From: Streptomyces sp. HNM0575
Lineage (GTDB): Bacteria; Actinomycetota; Actinomycetes; Streptomycetales; Streptomycetaceae
Direction: 5' to 3'
Assembly: GCF_012726265.1 (NCBI RefSeq)
Contig: NZ_JAASAG010000003.1
Coordinates: forward strand, 484,522-548,521
DNA length: 64,000 nt
How positions within the stretch are numbered: the first letter of the stretch is position 1; every line of letters begins with the position of its first letter. The position numbers were made by a program, and so were the translations under genes. Shown in pieces: positions 37,577-45,917 of this stretch. Under the pieces are notes generated by a model. The model searched no databases, was not told the DNA's origin, and saw only the letters and a list, made by a program, of their open reading frames with translations.

Positions 37577-38797
37577 GTGGATGCCGTGCTGAACGAGGAC
37601 GAAGCAGCCGCGTACGTCGGCGGGATCTGTTTCAAGACGGGTCCGCCCCGCCGGGTCGGTGTGGAGCTGGAATGGCTCATCCGTGACCGGTCCGCGCCGT
37701 CCCGCGCCGTGCCCGCCGGCCGGCTGGAGAAGGCGCTCGCCCCCCTGTGGTCCCGTGGTCTGCCCGGCGGCAGCAGACTCACCCGGGAACCGGGCGGGCA
37801 GCTCGAAGTCTCCTCACCCCCGGGCGAGACACTCGCCGAGTGCGTCGCCACCACCGCCGCCGACCTGACCGTGCTGCGCAACCGCGTGCGCCACTGCGGC
37901 GCACTGCTCTACGGGCGGGGACTCGATCCGTACCTCAGCCCCCCGAGGGTGCTGGAGGATCCCCGCTACCGCGCCATGGAGGCGCACTTCGACCGTTCCG
38001 GCCCCTGGGGCCGGATGATGATGCGGGCCACCGCCGCCGTCCAGGTCAGCGTGGACGCCGGTGACGACTCCGACGGGACCACCGGCTACCGCCACCGCTG
38101 GCGGCTGGCCCACCGGCTGGGCCCCGTACTGGTGGCCGCGTTCGCCAACTCCCCGCTGTGGCGCTCCCGTCCGACCGGCTGGGTCTCCACCCGGCAGAGC
38201 GTGTGGGCGCGCGCCGACCCGGGGCGCACCAGCCCCCCGAGGACGCACAGCGACCCCCGCGAGAGCTGGGCCCGTTACGCGCTCGACGCCGAACTGCTGT
38301 GTCTGCGCCGGGATCCGCCCGCGGAGTGGACGGCACCGCCGAGCCTCTCCTTCCGTGAATGGCTGCGCGGTGCCCACCGGGAGCGGCCGCCCACACGCGA
38401 CGATCTCGACTACCACCTGGGCACGCTCTTTCCGCCGGTGCGCCCGCGCGGCTGGCTGGAGCTGCGGATGATCGACGCCCAGTGCGGCGACGGCTGGATC
38501 GCGGCGACCGCCGTCGCGGCGACGCTGCTCGACGATCCGAAGGCCGCCGAGGCCGCGTGGAGCGCTACGGAGGTCCTGGAGCGCGACACGGCGGTGTGGG
38601 AGCGGGCCGCACGTGACGGGCCCGCCGATCCGCTGCTCGGGCGGGCCGTACGCGAGTGCGTGGCGGCGGCCGAGTCCGCGCTGTCACGTCAGGACCACGG
38701 CGGCCTGATCCACAACTCCGTACTCGAATTCGCGGAGCGCTACTCCGAGCGCGGGCGTTGCCCGGCGCACGACCAGCTGGAGGCGATGCGCGGCTGA
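37577..38797 (+). CDS. egtA: Glutamate-cysteine ligase EgtA
   Basis: EgtA makes gamma-glutamylcysteine, the sulfur donor for ergothioneine. The 406-residue protein has RRVGVELEWLI, the substrate region TREPGGQLEVSSPP, MMMRATAAVQVSVD and NSPLW, all typical of the actinobacterial ligase. The GTG at 37577 lies 11 bases after GGAGG and just before the conserved AAAYV segment. It starts the egtABCD cluster, with a 248-bp gap to egtB that contains repeats and a palindrome. Confidence 0.92.
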   Translation: MDAVLNEDEAAAYVGGICFKTGPPRRVGVELEWLIRDRSAPSRAVPAGRLEKALAPLWSRGLPGGSRLTREPGGQLEVSSPPGETLAECVATTAADLTVLRNRVRHCGALLYGRGLDPYLSPPRVLEDPRYRAMEAHFDRSGPWGRMMMRATAAVQVSVDAGDDSDGTTGYRHRWRLAHRLGPVLVAAFANSPLWRSRPTGWVSTRQSVWARADPGRTSPPRTHSDPRESWARYALDAELLCLRRDPPAEWTAPPSLSFREWLRGAHRERPPTRDDLDYHLGTLFPPVRPRGWLELRMIDAQCGDGWIAATAVAATLLDDPKAAEAAWSATEVLERDTAVWERAARDGPADPLLGRAVRECVAAAESALSRQDHGGLIHNSVLEFAERYSERGRCPAHDQLEAMRG

Positions 38798-38825
38798 GAC
38801 GGGAGGCCGCAACGGGCCCTGCCGC

Positions 38826-38862
38826 CCCACCGGTTCGGCGGTCTTGCCCACCGGTTCGGCGG
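38826..38862. repeat. Two 16-bp copies at 21-bp period
   Basis: CCCACCGGTTCGGCGG at 38826-38841 and 38847-38862, just after the egtA stop. Confidence 0.8.
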
Positions 38863-38900
38863 CCCTGCACCGGGTTGTGACCCGGCAAGGCCGGCGGCCT

Positions 38901-38920
38901 CGGCCGGAACGTTCCGGCCG
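38901..38920. promoter_or_regulatory. 20-bp perfect palindrome in the egtA-egtB gap
   Basis: CGGCCGGAACGTTCCGGCCG is fully symmetric. As RNA it would form a tight hairpin; as DNA it could be an operator for egtB. It lies 126 bp before the egtB start. Confidence 0.55.
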
Positions 38921-38930
38921 GGAGCCGCGA

Positions 38931-38962
38931 GCCGAACGGTCCGGGAGCCGAACGGTCCGGGA
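38931..38962. repeat. Two 16-bp tandem units
   Basis: GCCGAACGGTCCGGGA is present twice in tandem, upstream of egtB. Confidence 0.8.
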
Positions 38963-39045
38963 GCCGCGACCGGGACACGCGGGGAGTCGTGGTCACCGAG
39001 CCGGGCACCCGTACCCGTGCACACCAGGAGAGGAGAGATCCGAAC

Positions 39046-40416
39046 ATGTCCGATCACCCAGCCGCGGCGGCCACCACCGCCCACACCGCCGACGCCGCGG
39101 CGACCGGCGGCCGTGAGCGTGCGCTTGCCGCGCTGGAGCGCGCACGGCGGCGCACCACGGCCCTCACGGACTGTCTCGACGAGGCCGGACTGACCGCGCA
39201 GCACTCCGAGTTGATGTCGCCGCTCGCCTGGGACCTGGCACACGTCGGGAACCAGGAGGACATCTGGCTGGTGCGCGCGGCCGGCGGCATGAGCGGGGTG
39301 CGTCCGGATCTCGACTCCGTGTACGACGCGTTCCGGACTCCGCGCGCGGACCGGCCCGCCCTGCCGATGCTCCCGCCCGACGCGGCCCGCGAGTACATCG
39401 CACGGGTACGCGCCCGCGCCCTGGAGGTGCTGGCCGGTCCGGTGCCCGACGGCGTGGACCCGGCCCTCTTCGAGGGGGACTTCGTCTTCGGCATGGTCGC
39501 CCAGCACGAGCAGCAGCACGACGAGACCATGCTCGCCACGCACCAGCTGCGCCGGGGGCCCGCCGTGCTCGACGCCCCCGATCCGCCCGCGCCCACCTCC
39601 AGGGCCGTCGACGAGCGGCACGGCCAAGTCCACGTACCCGGGGGCCCGTTCACGATGGGCACCTCCACCGAGCCCTGGGCGCTGGACAACGAGCGGCCCG
39701 CGCACACCATTCATGTGCCGGCCTTCGACCTGGACGAGGTGCCGGTGACGAACGGCGCCTATCAGCGCTTCGTCGAGGACGGCGGCTACCGGGACGAGCG
39801 CTGGTGGCATCCCGAGGGCTGGGCGTACGTGCAGCGGACGGGGCTGAGCGCGCCGCTGTTCTGGCGCCGGGACGGCGGGAACTGGGTGCGGCGGCGCTTC
39901 GGGTACATCGAGCGCGTGCCGCCCAACGAGCCCGTGATGCACGTGTGCTGGTACGAGGCCGACGCGTACGCACGCTGGGCCGGCCGGCGGCTGCCCACGG
40001 AGGCCGAGTGGGAGAAGGCCGCGCGCCACGACCCGGAGACCGGCGAGTCCCGCCGCTATCCGTGGGGGGACTCCGCACCCGACGAGGGCCGCGCCAACCT
40101 GGACCAGCGCCACCTGCGTCCCGCGCCCGCCGGCTCCTACCCGGCCGGTGCCGCGCCGTGCGGTGCGCGGCAGCTGATCGGCGACGTGTGGGAGTGGACG
40201 TCCTCCGGCTTCACCGCCTACCCCGGCTTCACGGCGTTCCCGTACCGCGAGTACTCCGAGGTCTTCTTCGGTGGCGACTACAAGGTGCTGCGCGGCGGCT
40301 CGTTCGGCACCGACCAGGTCGCCTGCCGTGGCACGTTCCGCAACTGGGACCTGCCGGTGCGCCGCCAGATCTTCGCGGGGTTCCGCACCGCCCGCGGCAG
40401 CGGGGAAGCGGACTGA
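39046..40416 (+). CDS. egtB: Ergothioneine synthase EgtB (sulfoxide synthase)
   Basis: EgtB is the non-heme iron enzyme that joins gamma-glutamylcysteine to hercynine with O2. The 456-residue protein has an N-terminal DinB-like helical domain with the iron-binding HEQQHDET (HxxxHxE) near 153 and a distal His in LAHVGNQED. A C-terminal FGE-sulfatase (formylglycine-enzyme fold) domain follows, with YRDERWWHPEGW, CWYEADAYARWAGRRLPTE and DVWEWTSSGF. The ATG at 39046 follows GGAGAGGAGAG. Its stop overlaps the egtC start (TGATG). Confidence 0.96.
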   Translation: MSDHPAAAATTAHTADAAATGGRERALAALERARRRTTALTDCLDEAGLTAQHSELMSPLAWDLAHVGNQEDIWLVRAAGGMSGVRPDLDSVYDAFRTPRADRPALPMLPPDAAREYIARVRARALEVLAGPVPDGVDPALFEGDFVFGMVAQHEQQHDETMLATHQLRRGPAVLDAPDPPAPTSRAVDERHGQVHVPGGPFTMGTSTEPWALDNERPAHTIHVPAFDLDEVPVTNGAYQRFVEDGGYRDERWWHPEGWAYVQRTGLSAPLFWRRDGGNWVRRRFGYIERVPPNEPVMHVCWYEADAYARWAGRRLPTEAEWEKAARHDPETGESRRYPWGDSAPDEGRANLDQRHLRPAPAGSYPAGAAPCGARQLIGDVWEWTSSGFTAYPGFTAFPYREYSEVFFGGDYKVLRGGSFGTDQVACRGTFRNWDLPVRRQIFAGFRTARGSGEAD

Positions 40417-41378
40417 TGTGCCGCCATCTCGCCTATCTGGGGCCGCCGTCGACGCTGGCCGACGTCGTGCTCGCTCCGCCCAAGGGGCTGTACGAGCAGT
40501 CGTGGGCGCCCCGGATGCAGCGGTACGGGACGGTCAACGCCGATGGTTTCGGGCTGGGTTGGTATCCGGAACCCGAGCAGTCGCAGTCGGAGTCTCGGTC
40601 GCGGCCGGATACGGAGACGGAGACGGAGCCGGAGCCGGACACGGGGCCGCAGCCCGAGCCCGCGCGCTACCGCCGCGCCGTCCCCGTCTGGGCGGACGTG
40701 AACCTGCGCGACCTGACACGCGCCGTACGCAGCACGGCGGTTCTCGCCGCGGTGCGCGACGCCACCGAGGGCACGGCGCAGGACGAGACCGCGGCGGCGC
40801 CGTACGCGGACGGGCGGCTGCTCTTCAGCCACAACGGCGCCGTGAGCGACTGGGAGCGCCTCGTCGACGACCTGGGCGCGCAGTTGGAGCCGGCCGCGCT
40901 TCTCGCCCTGGAGGCCCGCTGCGACTCGGCGCTGCTGTGGGCCCTGCTCACCCGGCGCATCCGCGACGGGCATCCGGCCGAGGAGGCGCTGGCGTGGCTC
41001 GCGGTGCGCGTCGCGGAGATACGCCCGGGCGCCCGGCTCAACTTCCTTCTCACGGACGGCCGCACGATCTGGGCCACCCGCCGCGGCGACACCCTCTGGT
41101 ACCGCACGGGGCCGGGAAGCGTGCGCGTCGCATCCGAGCCGGACGCCGCGGCGCACGAACCAGAGTCCGCGCACGCCTCCGTCCCCGCGCATCAGGAGGG
41201 GAGCACGGCGCCCGAGGCCGAGGCCGAGGCCGAGCCGGGCTGGCAGGAGGTGCCCGAGGACTCGCTGCTCGTGGCCACCGTCTCGTCCGTACGTACCGTC
41301 CCGCTGGTCCACGCCGCCGGACGGGCCCCGGACCGCGTGTCCGGAGGCGCCGACGGCATCCACGCAAGGAGAACCTGA
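40416..41378 (+). CDS. egtC: Gamma-glutamyl-hercynylcysteine sulfoxide hydrolase EgtC
   Basis: EgtC is a class II glutamine-amidotransferase-fold hydrolase that removes glutamate from the EgtB product. The nucleophile is Cys2, exposed after Met removal (MCRHLAYLG). NADGFGLGWY and FSHNGAVSDW are the substrate-loop motifs. At 320 residues it is longer than usual (about 230-270), because of two acidic low-complexity inserts: about residues 54-80 (Glu/Pro/Thr) and about 245-275 (Ala/Glu). It is coupled by one-base overlaps to egtB and egtD. Confidence 0.93.
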   Translation: MCRHLAYLGPPSTLADVVLAPPKGLYEQSWAPRMQRYGTVNADGFGLGWYPEPEQSQSESRSRPDTETETEPEPDTGPQPEPARYRRAVPVWADVNLRDLTRAVRSTAVLAAVRDATEGTAQDETAAAPYADGRLLFSHNGAVSDWERLVDDLGAQLEPAALLALEARCDSALLWALLTRRIRDGHPAEEALAWLAVRVAEIRPGARLNFLLTDGRTIWATRRGDTLWYRTGPGSVRVASEPDAAAHEPESAHASVPAHQEGSTAPEAEAEAEPGWQEVPEDSLLVATVSSVRTVPLVHAAGRAPDRVSGGADGIHARRT

Positions 41379-42364
41379 TGACGGGCCGATTCGAGCTCGA
41401 CCGCCGTCTGCCCGACGGCTACTTCACCGACGCGCTCCACACCGACGTGCTGAAGGGCCTCACGGGCCGCCCCAAGTCGCTGCCGCCGAAGTGGTTCTAC
41501 GACGCACGGGGAAGCGAACTCTTCGAAGAGATCACGCGGTTGCCCGAGTACTACCCGACGCGGGCCGAGCACTCGATCCTCGGCGAGCGGTGCGACGAGA
41601 TCGCCTCGGCCACCGGCGCCCGCACTCTCGTCGAGCTGGGATCCGGCTCGTCCCGGAAGACACGGCTGCTGCTGGACGCCCTGCTGCGGCACGGCACCCT
41701 GGAGGCCTACGCCGCGCTCGACGTGAGCGCCGACGCTCTGCGGGAGGCGGGCGGCCGACTGCGCCCGGAATACCCGGAGTTGAAGATCACGGGCTGCGTC
41801 ACCGACCTGGAGAGCGATCTGGGGCTGCCCTCCGACGCCCCGGGGCCGCGCCTCGTGGCCTTCCTCGGCGGCACCCTCGGCAATCTCGACGGTGACGCGC
41901 GGCCCGCCTTCTACGCGGCGCTGCGAAGCGAACTCCGCCCCGGGGACGCCCTGTTGCTCGGAGCGGACCTGGTGAAGGACCCGGCGGTGCTCGTACCGGC
42001 GTACGACGACGCGCAGGGCGTGACCGCGGAGTTCGACAAGAACGTACTGCGGGTGCTGAACCGTGAACTGGGCGCCGGATTCGACCCGGACGCCTTCGAG
42101 CACGTCGCGGTGTGGAACGCGGACGAGGAACGCATCGAGATGCGGCTGCGCTCGCTGCGCCGGCAGGCGGTCGAAGTGCCCGCGCTGGAGTTGACGGCCG
42201 AGTTCGAGGCGGGCGAGGAGATCCTCACGGAGATCGCGGTGAAGTTCCGCCGTGCCCCGCTCACCGCCGAACTGGCCCGCGGCGGCTTCGGGTTGAGGCA
42301 TTGGTGGACCGACGAGGAGGAGCGCTTCGCACTCCTCCTGGCCGAGCCGGTGCCCGGCCGCTGA
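41378..42364 (+). CDS. egtD: Histidine N-alpha-methyltransferase EgtD
   Basis: EgtD trimethylates histidine to hercynine with SAM, the first ergothioneine step. The 328-residue protein has YFYD-like FYDARGSELFEEITRLPEYYPTR (in parts: FYDARGSELFEEIT, LPEYYPTRAE), the SAM motif ELGSGSSRKT, FLGGTLGNLD and the C-terminal substrate-binding EILTEIAVKF. The ATG overlaps the egtC stop by one base. No egtE-like PLP lyase follows. Confidence 0.96.
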   Translation: MTGRFELDRRLPDGYFTDALHTDVLKGLTGRPKSLPPKWFYDARGSELFEEITRLPEYYPTRAEHSILGERCDEIASATGARTLVELGSGSSRKTRLLLDALLRHGTLEAYAALDVSADALREAGGRLRPEYPELKITGCVTDLESDLGLPSDAPGPRLVAFLGGTLGNLDGDARPAFYAALRSELRPGDALLLGADLVKDPAVLVPAYDDAQGVTAEFDKNVLRVLNRELGAGFDPDAFEHVAVWNADEERIEMRLRSLRRQAVEVPALELTAEFEAGEEILTEIAVKFRRAPLTAELARGGFGLRHWWTDEEERFALLLAEPVPGR

Positions 42365-42415
42365 CCCCCCACCTCCGGCAGCTCCCTCGGTCCGGTGGCC
42401 TCCGAGCGCGGCCGG

Positions 42416-42805
42416 TCAGCCGGTGATGCTCCAGGAGAAGGTCTGGTCGGCCGCGGTGACGGCGGCGAGGACGACGAGGTCCGCGGCGCCGAGCGTCAGC
42501 CCGAGTACGGCGCGTCCACGGCGCGTCGTACCGCGCGCCAGCGACAGCCCGGCGAGCACCAGGGCGCACGGGCCGAGCAGGAGATTGAAGACGAGGAGCC
42601 CGGCCAGGCCCATCAGGAACGAGGCGACGGCCATGCCGTCGGCGTCCCGCACGCGTGCGGCGAAGGCGGCGCGCGGCGCGCGGTTCTCGCCGGTCACGCC
42701 GGGGGCCTCGGTGCCGGAGGCCGCGGCGGGGCCGGTGCCGTTGTCTGCGTCCTGGCCGTGCGGCCGCGAAGTGCCGGGCCGGACAAGGGTGTTGATGGCG
42801 TTCAT
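42416..42805 (-). CDS. DUF4190 membrane protein
   Basis: This 129-residue protein has a disordered N terminus (to about 55) and the two membrane helices of DUF4190 (DGMAVASFLMGLAGLLVFNLL and AVLGLTLGAADLVVLAAVT, split here as DGMAVASFLMG and LGAADLVVLAAV). It lies 3 bases downstream of the 52-residue membrane gene, with GGGAGCTGACCC before its ATG, so the two form an operon divergent from the TetR gene. Function unknown. Confidence 0.78.
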   Translation of the reverse strand: MNAINTLVRPGTSRPHGQDADNGTGPAAASGTEAPGVTGENRAPRAAFAARVRDADGMAVASFLMGLAGLLVFNLLLGPCALVLAGLSLARGTTRRGRAVLGLTLGAADLVVLAAVTAADQTFSWSITG

Positions 42806-42808
42806 GGG

Positions 42809-42967
42809 TCAGCTCCCTGCACGGTGGTGCTTGCGCTCACGGACGGCGAAGACCAGCAGCCAGGCGCCGATGGCGGCGGCTGCGGCGAGTGTCGCCGGGA
42901 GGGGGATGTGCGCCGCGGTGCCCACCAGGAATCCCAGCAGGAGGAACGCGGCAACGATGAAGAGCAT
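42809..42967 (-). CDS. Small two-helix membrane protein
   Basis: This 52-residue ORF has two hydrophobic helices (LFIVAAFLLLGFLVG and TLAAAAAIGAWLLVFAV) and a basic His-containing tail. The ATG at 42967 is preceded by GAAAGG. Its spacing to the DUF4190 gene and its position behind the TetR operator support it as a real gene. No family recognised. Confidence 0.65.
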   Translation of the reverse strand: MLFIVAAFLLLGFLVGTAAHIPLPATLAAAAAIGAWLLVFAVRERKHHRAGS

Positions 42968-42978
42968 GTGTGGCCTTT

Positions 42979-43029
42979 CGTTTGAAGGACCGGGTCGTTT
43001 GAAGGACCGGGTCGTTTGAAGGACCGAGT
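42979..43029. repeat. Three 17-bp tandem units in a divergent promoter
   Basis: CGTTTGAAGGACCGGGT at 42979, 42996 and 43013 (the last has one change). It lies in the leader of the small membrane operon, so copy number could affect its expression. Confidence 0.9.
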
Positions 43030-43074
43030 TGTTCGGAGGAGGAAGGCCGCGGTGTGCCTCTGCCTCCTCAGGTC

Positions 43075-43108
43075 TCAGTGAACAAGTGGGATTACAACTG
43101 TTCACTGA
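43075..43108. promoter_or_regulatory. TetR operator: TCAGTGAACA-N14-TGTTCACTGA
   Basis: This is a perfect 10-bp inverted repeat with a 14-base spacer, 50 bases before the TetR start. A third half site (TGTTTACTGA, one mismatch) lies at 43143-43152, against the start codon. GTGAACA/TGTTCAC half sites are typical of FabR/DesT-like regulators. It should control both divergent transcripts. Confidence 0.75.
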
Positions 43109-43157
43109 GAACAGACTACCTTGGCGGAGAGCCGCGAACACCTGTTTACTGAATGAC

Positions 43158-43802
43158 ATGAGCCACACCCCTGCACCACCGGAGACCGCCCGCGAGGCCC
43201 AGAAGGCAAAGACCCGCCGCGCGTTGCTCGACGCGGGGCTGAGGCTGCTGGAGCACCAGAGCCTCAGCAGCCTCGGACTGCGCGAGGTGACCCGCGTCGT
43301 GGGAGTGGCGCCCGCCGCCTTCTACCGTCACTTCAGAGACATGGGCGATCTGGGTGTCGCCCTCGTCGAGGAGTCGCTCGGCAGCCTCCACGGAGTCGTA
43401 CGGGAGATCCTCGCCGGCCCCGCCGACGAGGACGCCCGCATCGACCGCACCGTCACCGTCATCGCCCGCTACGTGCGCGAGCACCCCATGCACATCCGCT
43501 TCGTCGTACGGGAGCGCCACGGCGGCGTCCCGGCCGTACGGGCCGCCATAGGCGAGGAGTTGGACCGTTTCGCGGGCGAGGTGGCGGACGCGCTGACGGC
43601 CGACGAGGTCTCCGACGGCTGGAGCGCGCAGGACATGCGGATGCTCGGTGAACTCTTCGTCGACCACATGGTGATGACCGCGTCGGCGTTCCTGGACGCC
43701 ACGCTCGGCGAGGGCCCGGACGAGACGAGCGTCGCCGGCACGGCACGCCGCCAGCTCCAGCTCATCAGCCTCGGCCGCAGGCACTGGCAGGCCGGAGACT
43801 GA
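43158..43802 (+). CDS. TetR-family regulator, FabR/DesT-like
   Basis: This 214-residue regulator has the N-terminal HTH LGLREVTRVVGVAPAAFYRHF and resembles FabR and DesT in HFRDMGDLG, RFVVRERHGG and the C-terminal RRQLQLISLGRRHW. Those proteins sense unsaturated versus saturated acyl-CoA and control desaturase or fatty-acid genes. The ATG at 43158 matches the family's N terminus. It is divergent from two small membrane proteins, with operator half sites in between, so membrane-lipid control is a reasonable inference. Confidence 0.87.
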   Translation: MSHTPAPPETAREAQKAKTRRALLDAGLRLLEHQSLSSLGLREVTRVVGVAPAAFYRHFRDMGDLGVALVEESLGSLHGVVREILAGPADEDARIDRTVTVIARYVREHPMHIRFVVRERHGGVPAVRAAIGEELDRFAGEVADALTADEVSDGWSAQDMRMLGELFVDHMVMTASAFLDATLGEGPDETSVAGTARRQLQLISLGRRHWQAGD

Positions 43803-43803
43803 C

Positions 43804-43850
43804 CGGCGTGCGGCGTGCGGCGTGCGGCGCGCGGCGTGCGGAGTGCGGCG
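43804..43850. repeat. About six imperfect 7-bp units (CGGCGTG)
   Basis: Short tandem units directly after the TetR stop, in the 185-bp gap to the convergent kinase gene; they merge into CCCGGTG units. Confidence 0.7.
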
Positions 43851-43987
43851 CCCGGTGCCCGGTGCCCGCGGCGCGACGAGGCGGACGCCGGCGGAGGTGA
43901 GTCCCCCCAAGTCGCCCGGTACGGCTGCAAGTCACCCGTAACGGCCGCCGCCCGGAACGGCGGCCGTCCACCCGGTACGGCCGCCCG

Positions 43988-45760
43988 TCAGCCTCTCGGG
44001 GCGGTGCGGAAGGTCTTCACCGCCATGTCGAAGTGCCGCTTCGCCTTGGCCCAGTCGGCGTCCGGCGCCGAGAGGTAGAGGGCGTAGTGCCGCCCGCCCT
44101 CCTTGCCGAAGCCGAGGTCGACGGCGTGGTACATCCGGGCACGGCCCTGCCACGTGTACTCCCAGATCGCCGCCTTGCGGCCCTGGTAAGTCGTGGCGTT
44201 CATGCGGAGGTTGCGGTAGCCGGGGGACTTCGCCCGTACCTCGGGCTCCAGTTGGCGCCAGTGTTTCAGCGGACTTCCGCCGGCGAAGTCCAGCACGCTG
44301 AACTTCAGGTCCGTACGCCGCGTGGGACCGAGGTAGTCGACCTGCTGTCCGCCGGGCGCCGCCTGCCGTAGCCAGCCCTTGGGCACGTCGACCGAGAAGC
44401 CGAGTGCGTCCTTGACGCGGTGATAGCCGTCGGCGACGGGCGGACGGGGCGGTGGACGCGTATGCGACGGGCCCCCGGAGTGGGAGGCGGAGGGGCCCGG
44501 CTTGCCCGGACCCTGGCCGCCGCCCCGCTCTTGCGTCAGCCACCACGCGCCGCCCGTGACGGCCGCGAGGGCCACCACGGCGAACGCGGCCCAGGCGGCG
44601 GCACGCCGGCCGCGCCGCCGCGCGGGCGGAGGGGCGCCGGGCGTGGGCGCGGTCCCCGGCGCGGAAGGCGAAGCCGGGCCGTGTCCGTTCGCCGTTCCCG
44701 GCCCCTGCGGGTGGTGAGGCCCCTGCGGGCGGTGGGGATCCTGCGGGCCGTCGGCCATCGGGGGCGGCGAATCCTGCCCGGTGCCTTGCCCCGTCCGCGC
44801 CTGCCCACCGGCCTGTCCACCGCCGTGCCCGTTGCCACGCCCGTTCCTGTGCCCGTTCCCGTGTCCATGTCCGTTTTCCGGCCCGCCCCACGGAGGCGCG
44901 GACGGCAGCGCCAGCGTGCCGGCGGCGCCCGCCAGCCACTCCGCGGCCTGCTCCAGCGTCAGACGGTCCTGCGCGTCCTTGCGCAGCAGACCGTCGATCA
45001 ACTCGCCCAGCGCACCGGCCCGTTCCATCGGACGGGGCGGCTCGCTCGCCGTCGCGTACGCCGTCTCCACCCATGTGCTCCTGCGGAACGGCGCGACGCC
45101 CTCGACCGCCTCGTAGAGCGTGGCGCCAAGTGCCCACGCGTCCGCCGCGGGCCCGGACTCGCCGCCCTGCATCCGTTCCGGCGCCGCGTAGTTGATGGAG
45201 CCGACGAACTCGCCGGTGCGGGTGAGCGTCGTCGTACCGGAGGCGGCGGCGATGCCGAAGTCCGTGAGCACGATGCGCTCTCCGTCCTCCGACAGCAGCA
45301 CGTTGGCGGGCTTCACATCGCGGTGGAGCACGCCCGCGGCGTGAGCGGCACGCAGCGCCGAGGCCATCGCCGCTCCCGTACGGGCCGCCGCTTCGGGCGC
45401 CAACGGCCCGTCCTCACCCAGCACATCGCTCAGGGAACGCGAGCGCACGTACTCCATGACGATGCACGGCAGCCCGTCGTCCTCGACCACGTCGTGCACG
45501 ACGATGACGCCGGGGTGGCTTATCCGTGCGGCGCTGCGCGCCTCGCGTCGCGTGCGCTCGTACAACCGCGCTCGCTCGTCGTCCTCCAGGTGCGGCGGCA
45601 CATGCAGCTTCTTCACCGCGACGCGGCGGTCCAGCAGTGCGTCGTCCGCAAGCCACACCGTGCCCATGCCCCCGCGGCCGAGCTGCCGTGAGAGCCGGTA
45701 CCTCCCCGCCAGCAGCCGGTCCTCGTCGGTCACCTCGAACTCCCGGTCCCCCTCGTACAC
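43988..45760 (-). CDS. Membrane Ser/Thr protein kinase (PknB-like)
   Basis: This 590-residue kinase has an intact N-terminal catalytic domain (about 20-275): GRGGMGTVW, VAVKKL, the HRDVKPANVLL catalytic loop, TDFGIAA and APE (YAAPERM). A Pro/Gly/His-rich juxtamembrane linker follows, then one membrane helix near 395-415 (AAAWAAFAVVALAAVTGGAWW, quoted in part as AAFAVVALAAV). An extracellular domain of about 130 residues follows (LGFSVDVPKGW). The ligand is unknown. The GTG at 45760 has a weak ribosome site, and GTG at 45733 is an alternative. Confidence 0.93.
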   Translation of the reverse strand: MYEGDREFEVTDEDRLLAGRYRLSRQLGRGGMGTVWLADDALLDRRVAVKKLHVPPHLEDDERARLYERTRREARSAARISHPGVIVVHDVVEDDGLPCIVMEYVRSRSLSDVLGEDGPLAPEAAARTGAAMASALRAAHAAGVLHRDVKPANVLLSEDGERIVLTDFGIAAASGTTTLTRTGEFVGSINYAAPERMQGGESGPAADAWALGATLYEAVEGVAPFRRSTWVETAYATASEPPRPMERAGALGELIDGLLRKDAQDRLTLEQAAEWLAGAAGTLALPSAPPWGGPENGHGHGNGHRNGRGNGHGGGQAGGQARTGQGTGQDSPPPMADGPQDPHRPQGPHHPQGPGTANGHGPASPSAPGTAPTPGAPPPARRRGRRAAAWAAFAVVALAAVTGGAWWLTQERGGGQGPGKPGPSASHSGGPSHTRPPPRPPVADGYHRVKDALGFSVDVPKGWLRQAAPGGQQVDYLGPTRRTDLKFSVLDFAGGSPLKHWRQLEPEVRAKSPGYRNLRMNATTYQGRKAAIWEYTWQGRARMYHAVDLGFGKEGGRHYALYLSAPDADWAKAKRHFDMAVKTFRTAPRG

Positions 45761-45855
45761 CCGTTTCAGAGGTGAACCCTAGCCGCCCGCGCCGGAGTTG
45801 TGACCGTGGAGTACCAGCGGGGGGCGCAGTACCGGGCCGCGGCGGGGTTCGCAGC

Positions 45856-45896
45856 CGGCCGGGAGCCGGGCCCGGGACCGGCCCGGCTCCCGGCCG
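45856..45896. terminator. Terminator with perfect 17-bp stem, 7-base loop
   Basis: CGGCCGGGAGCCGGGCC pairs fully with 45880-45896. It lies just after the end of the leftward LigD polymerase gene and separates it from the kinase gene. Confidence 0.85.
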
Positions 45897-45917
45897 ACCT
45901 CCGGCCTCTCCTCGGGG

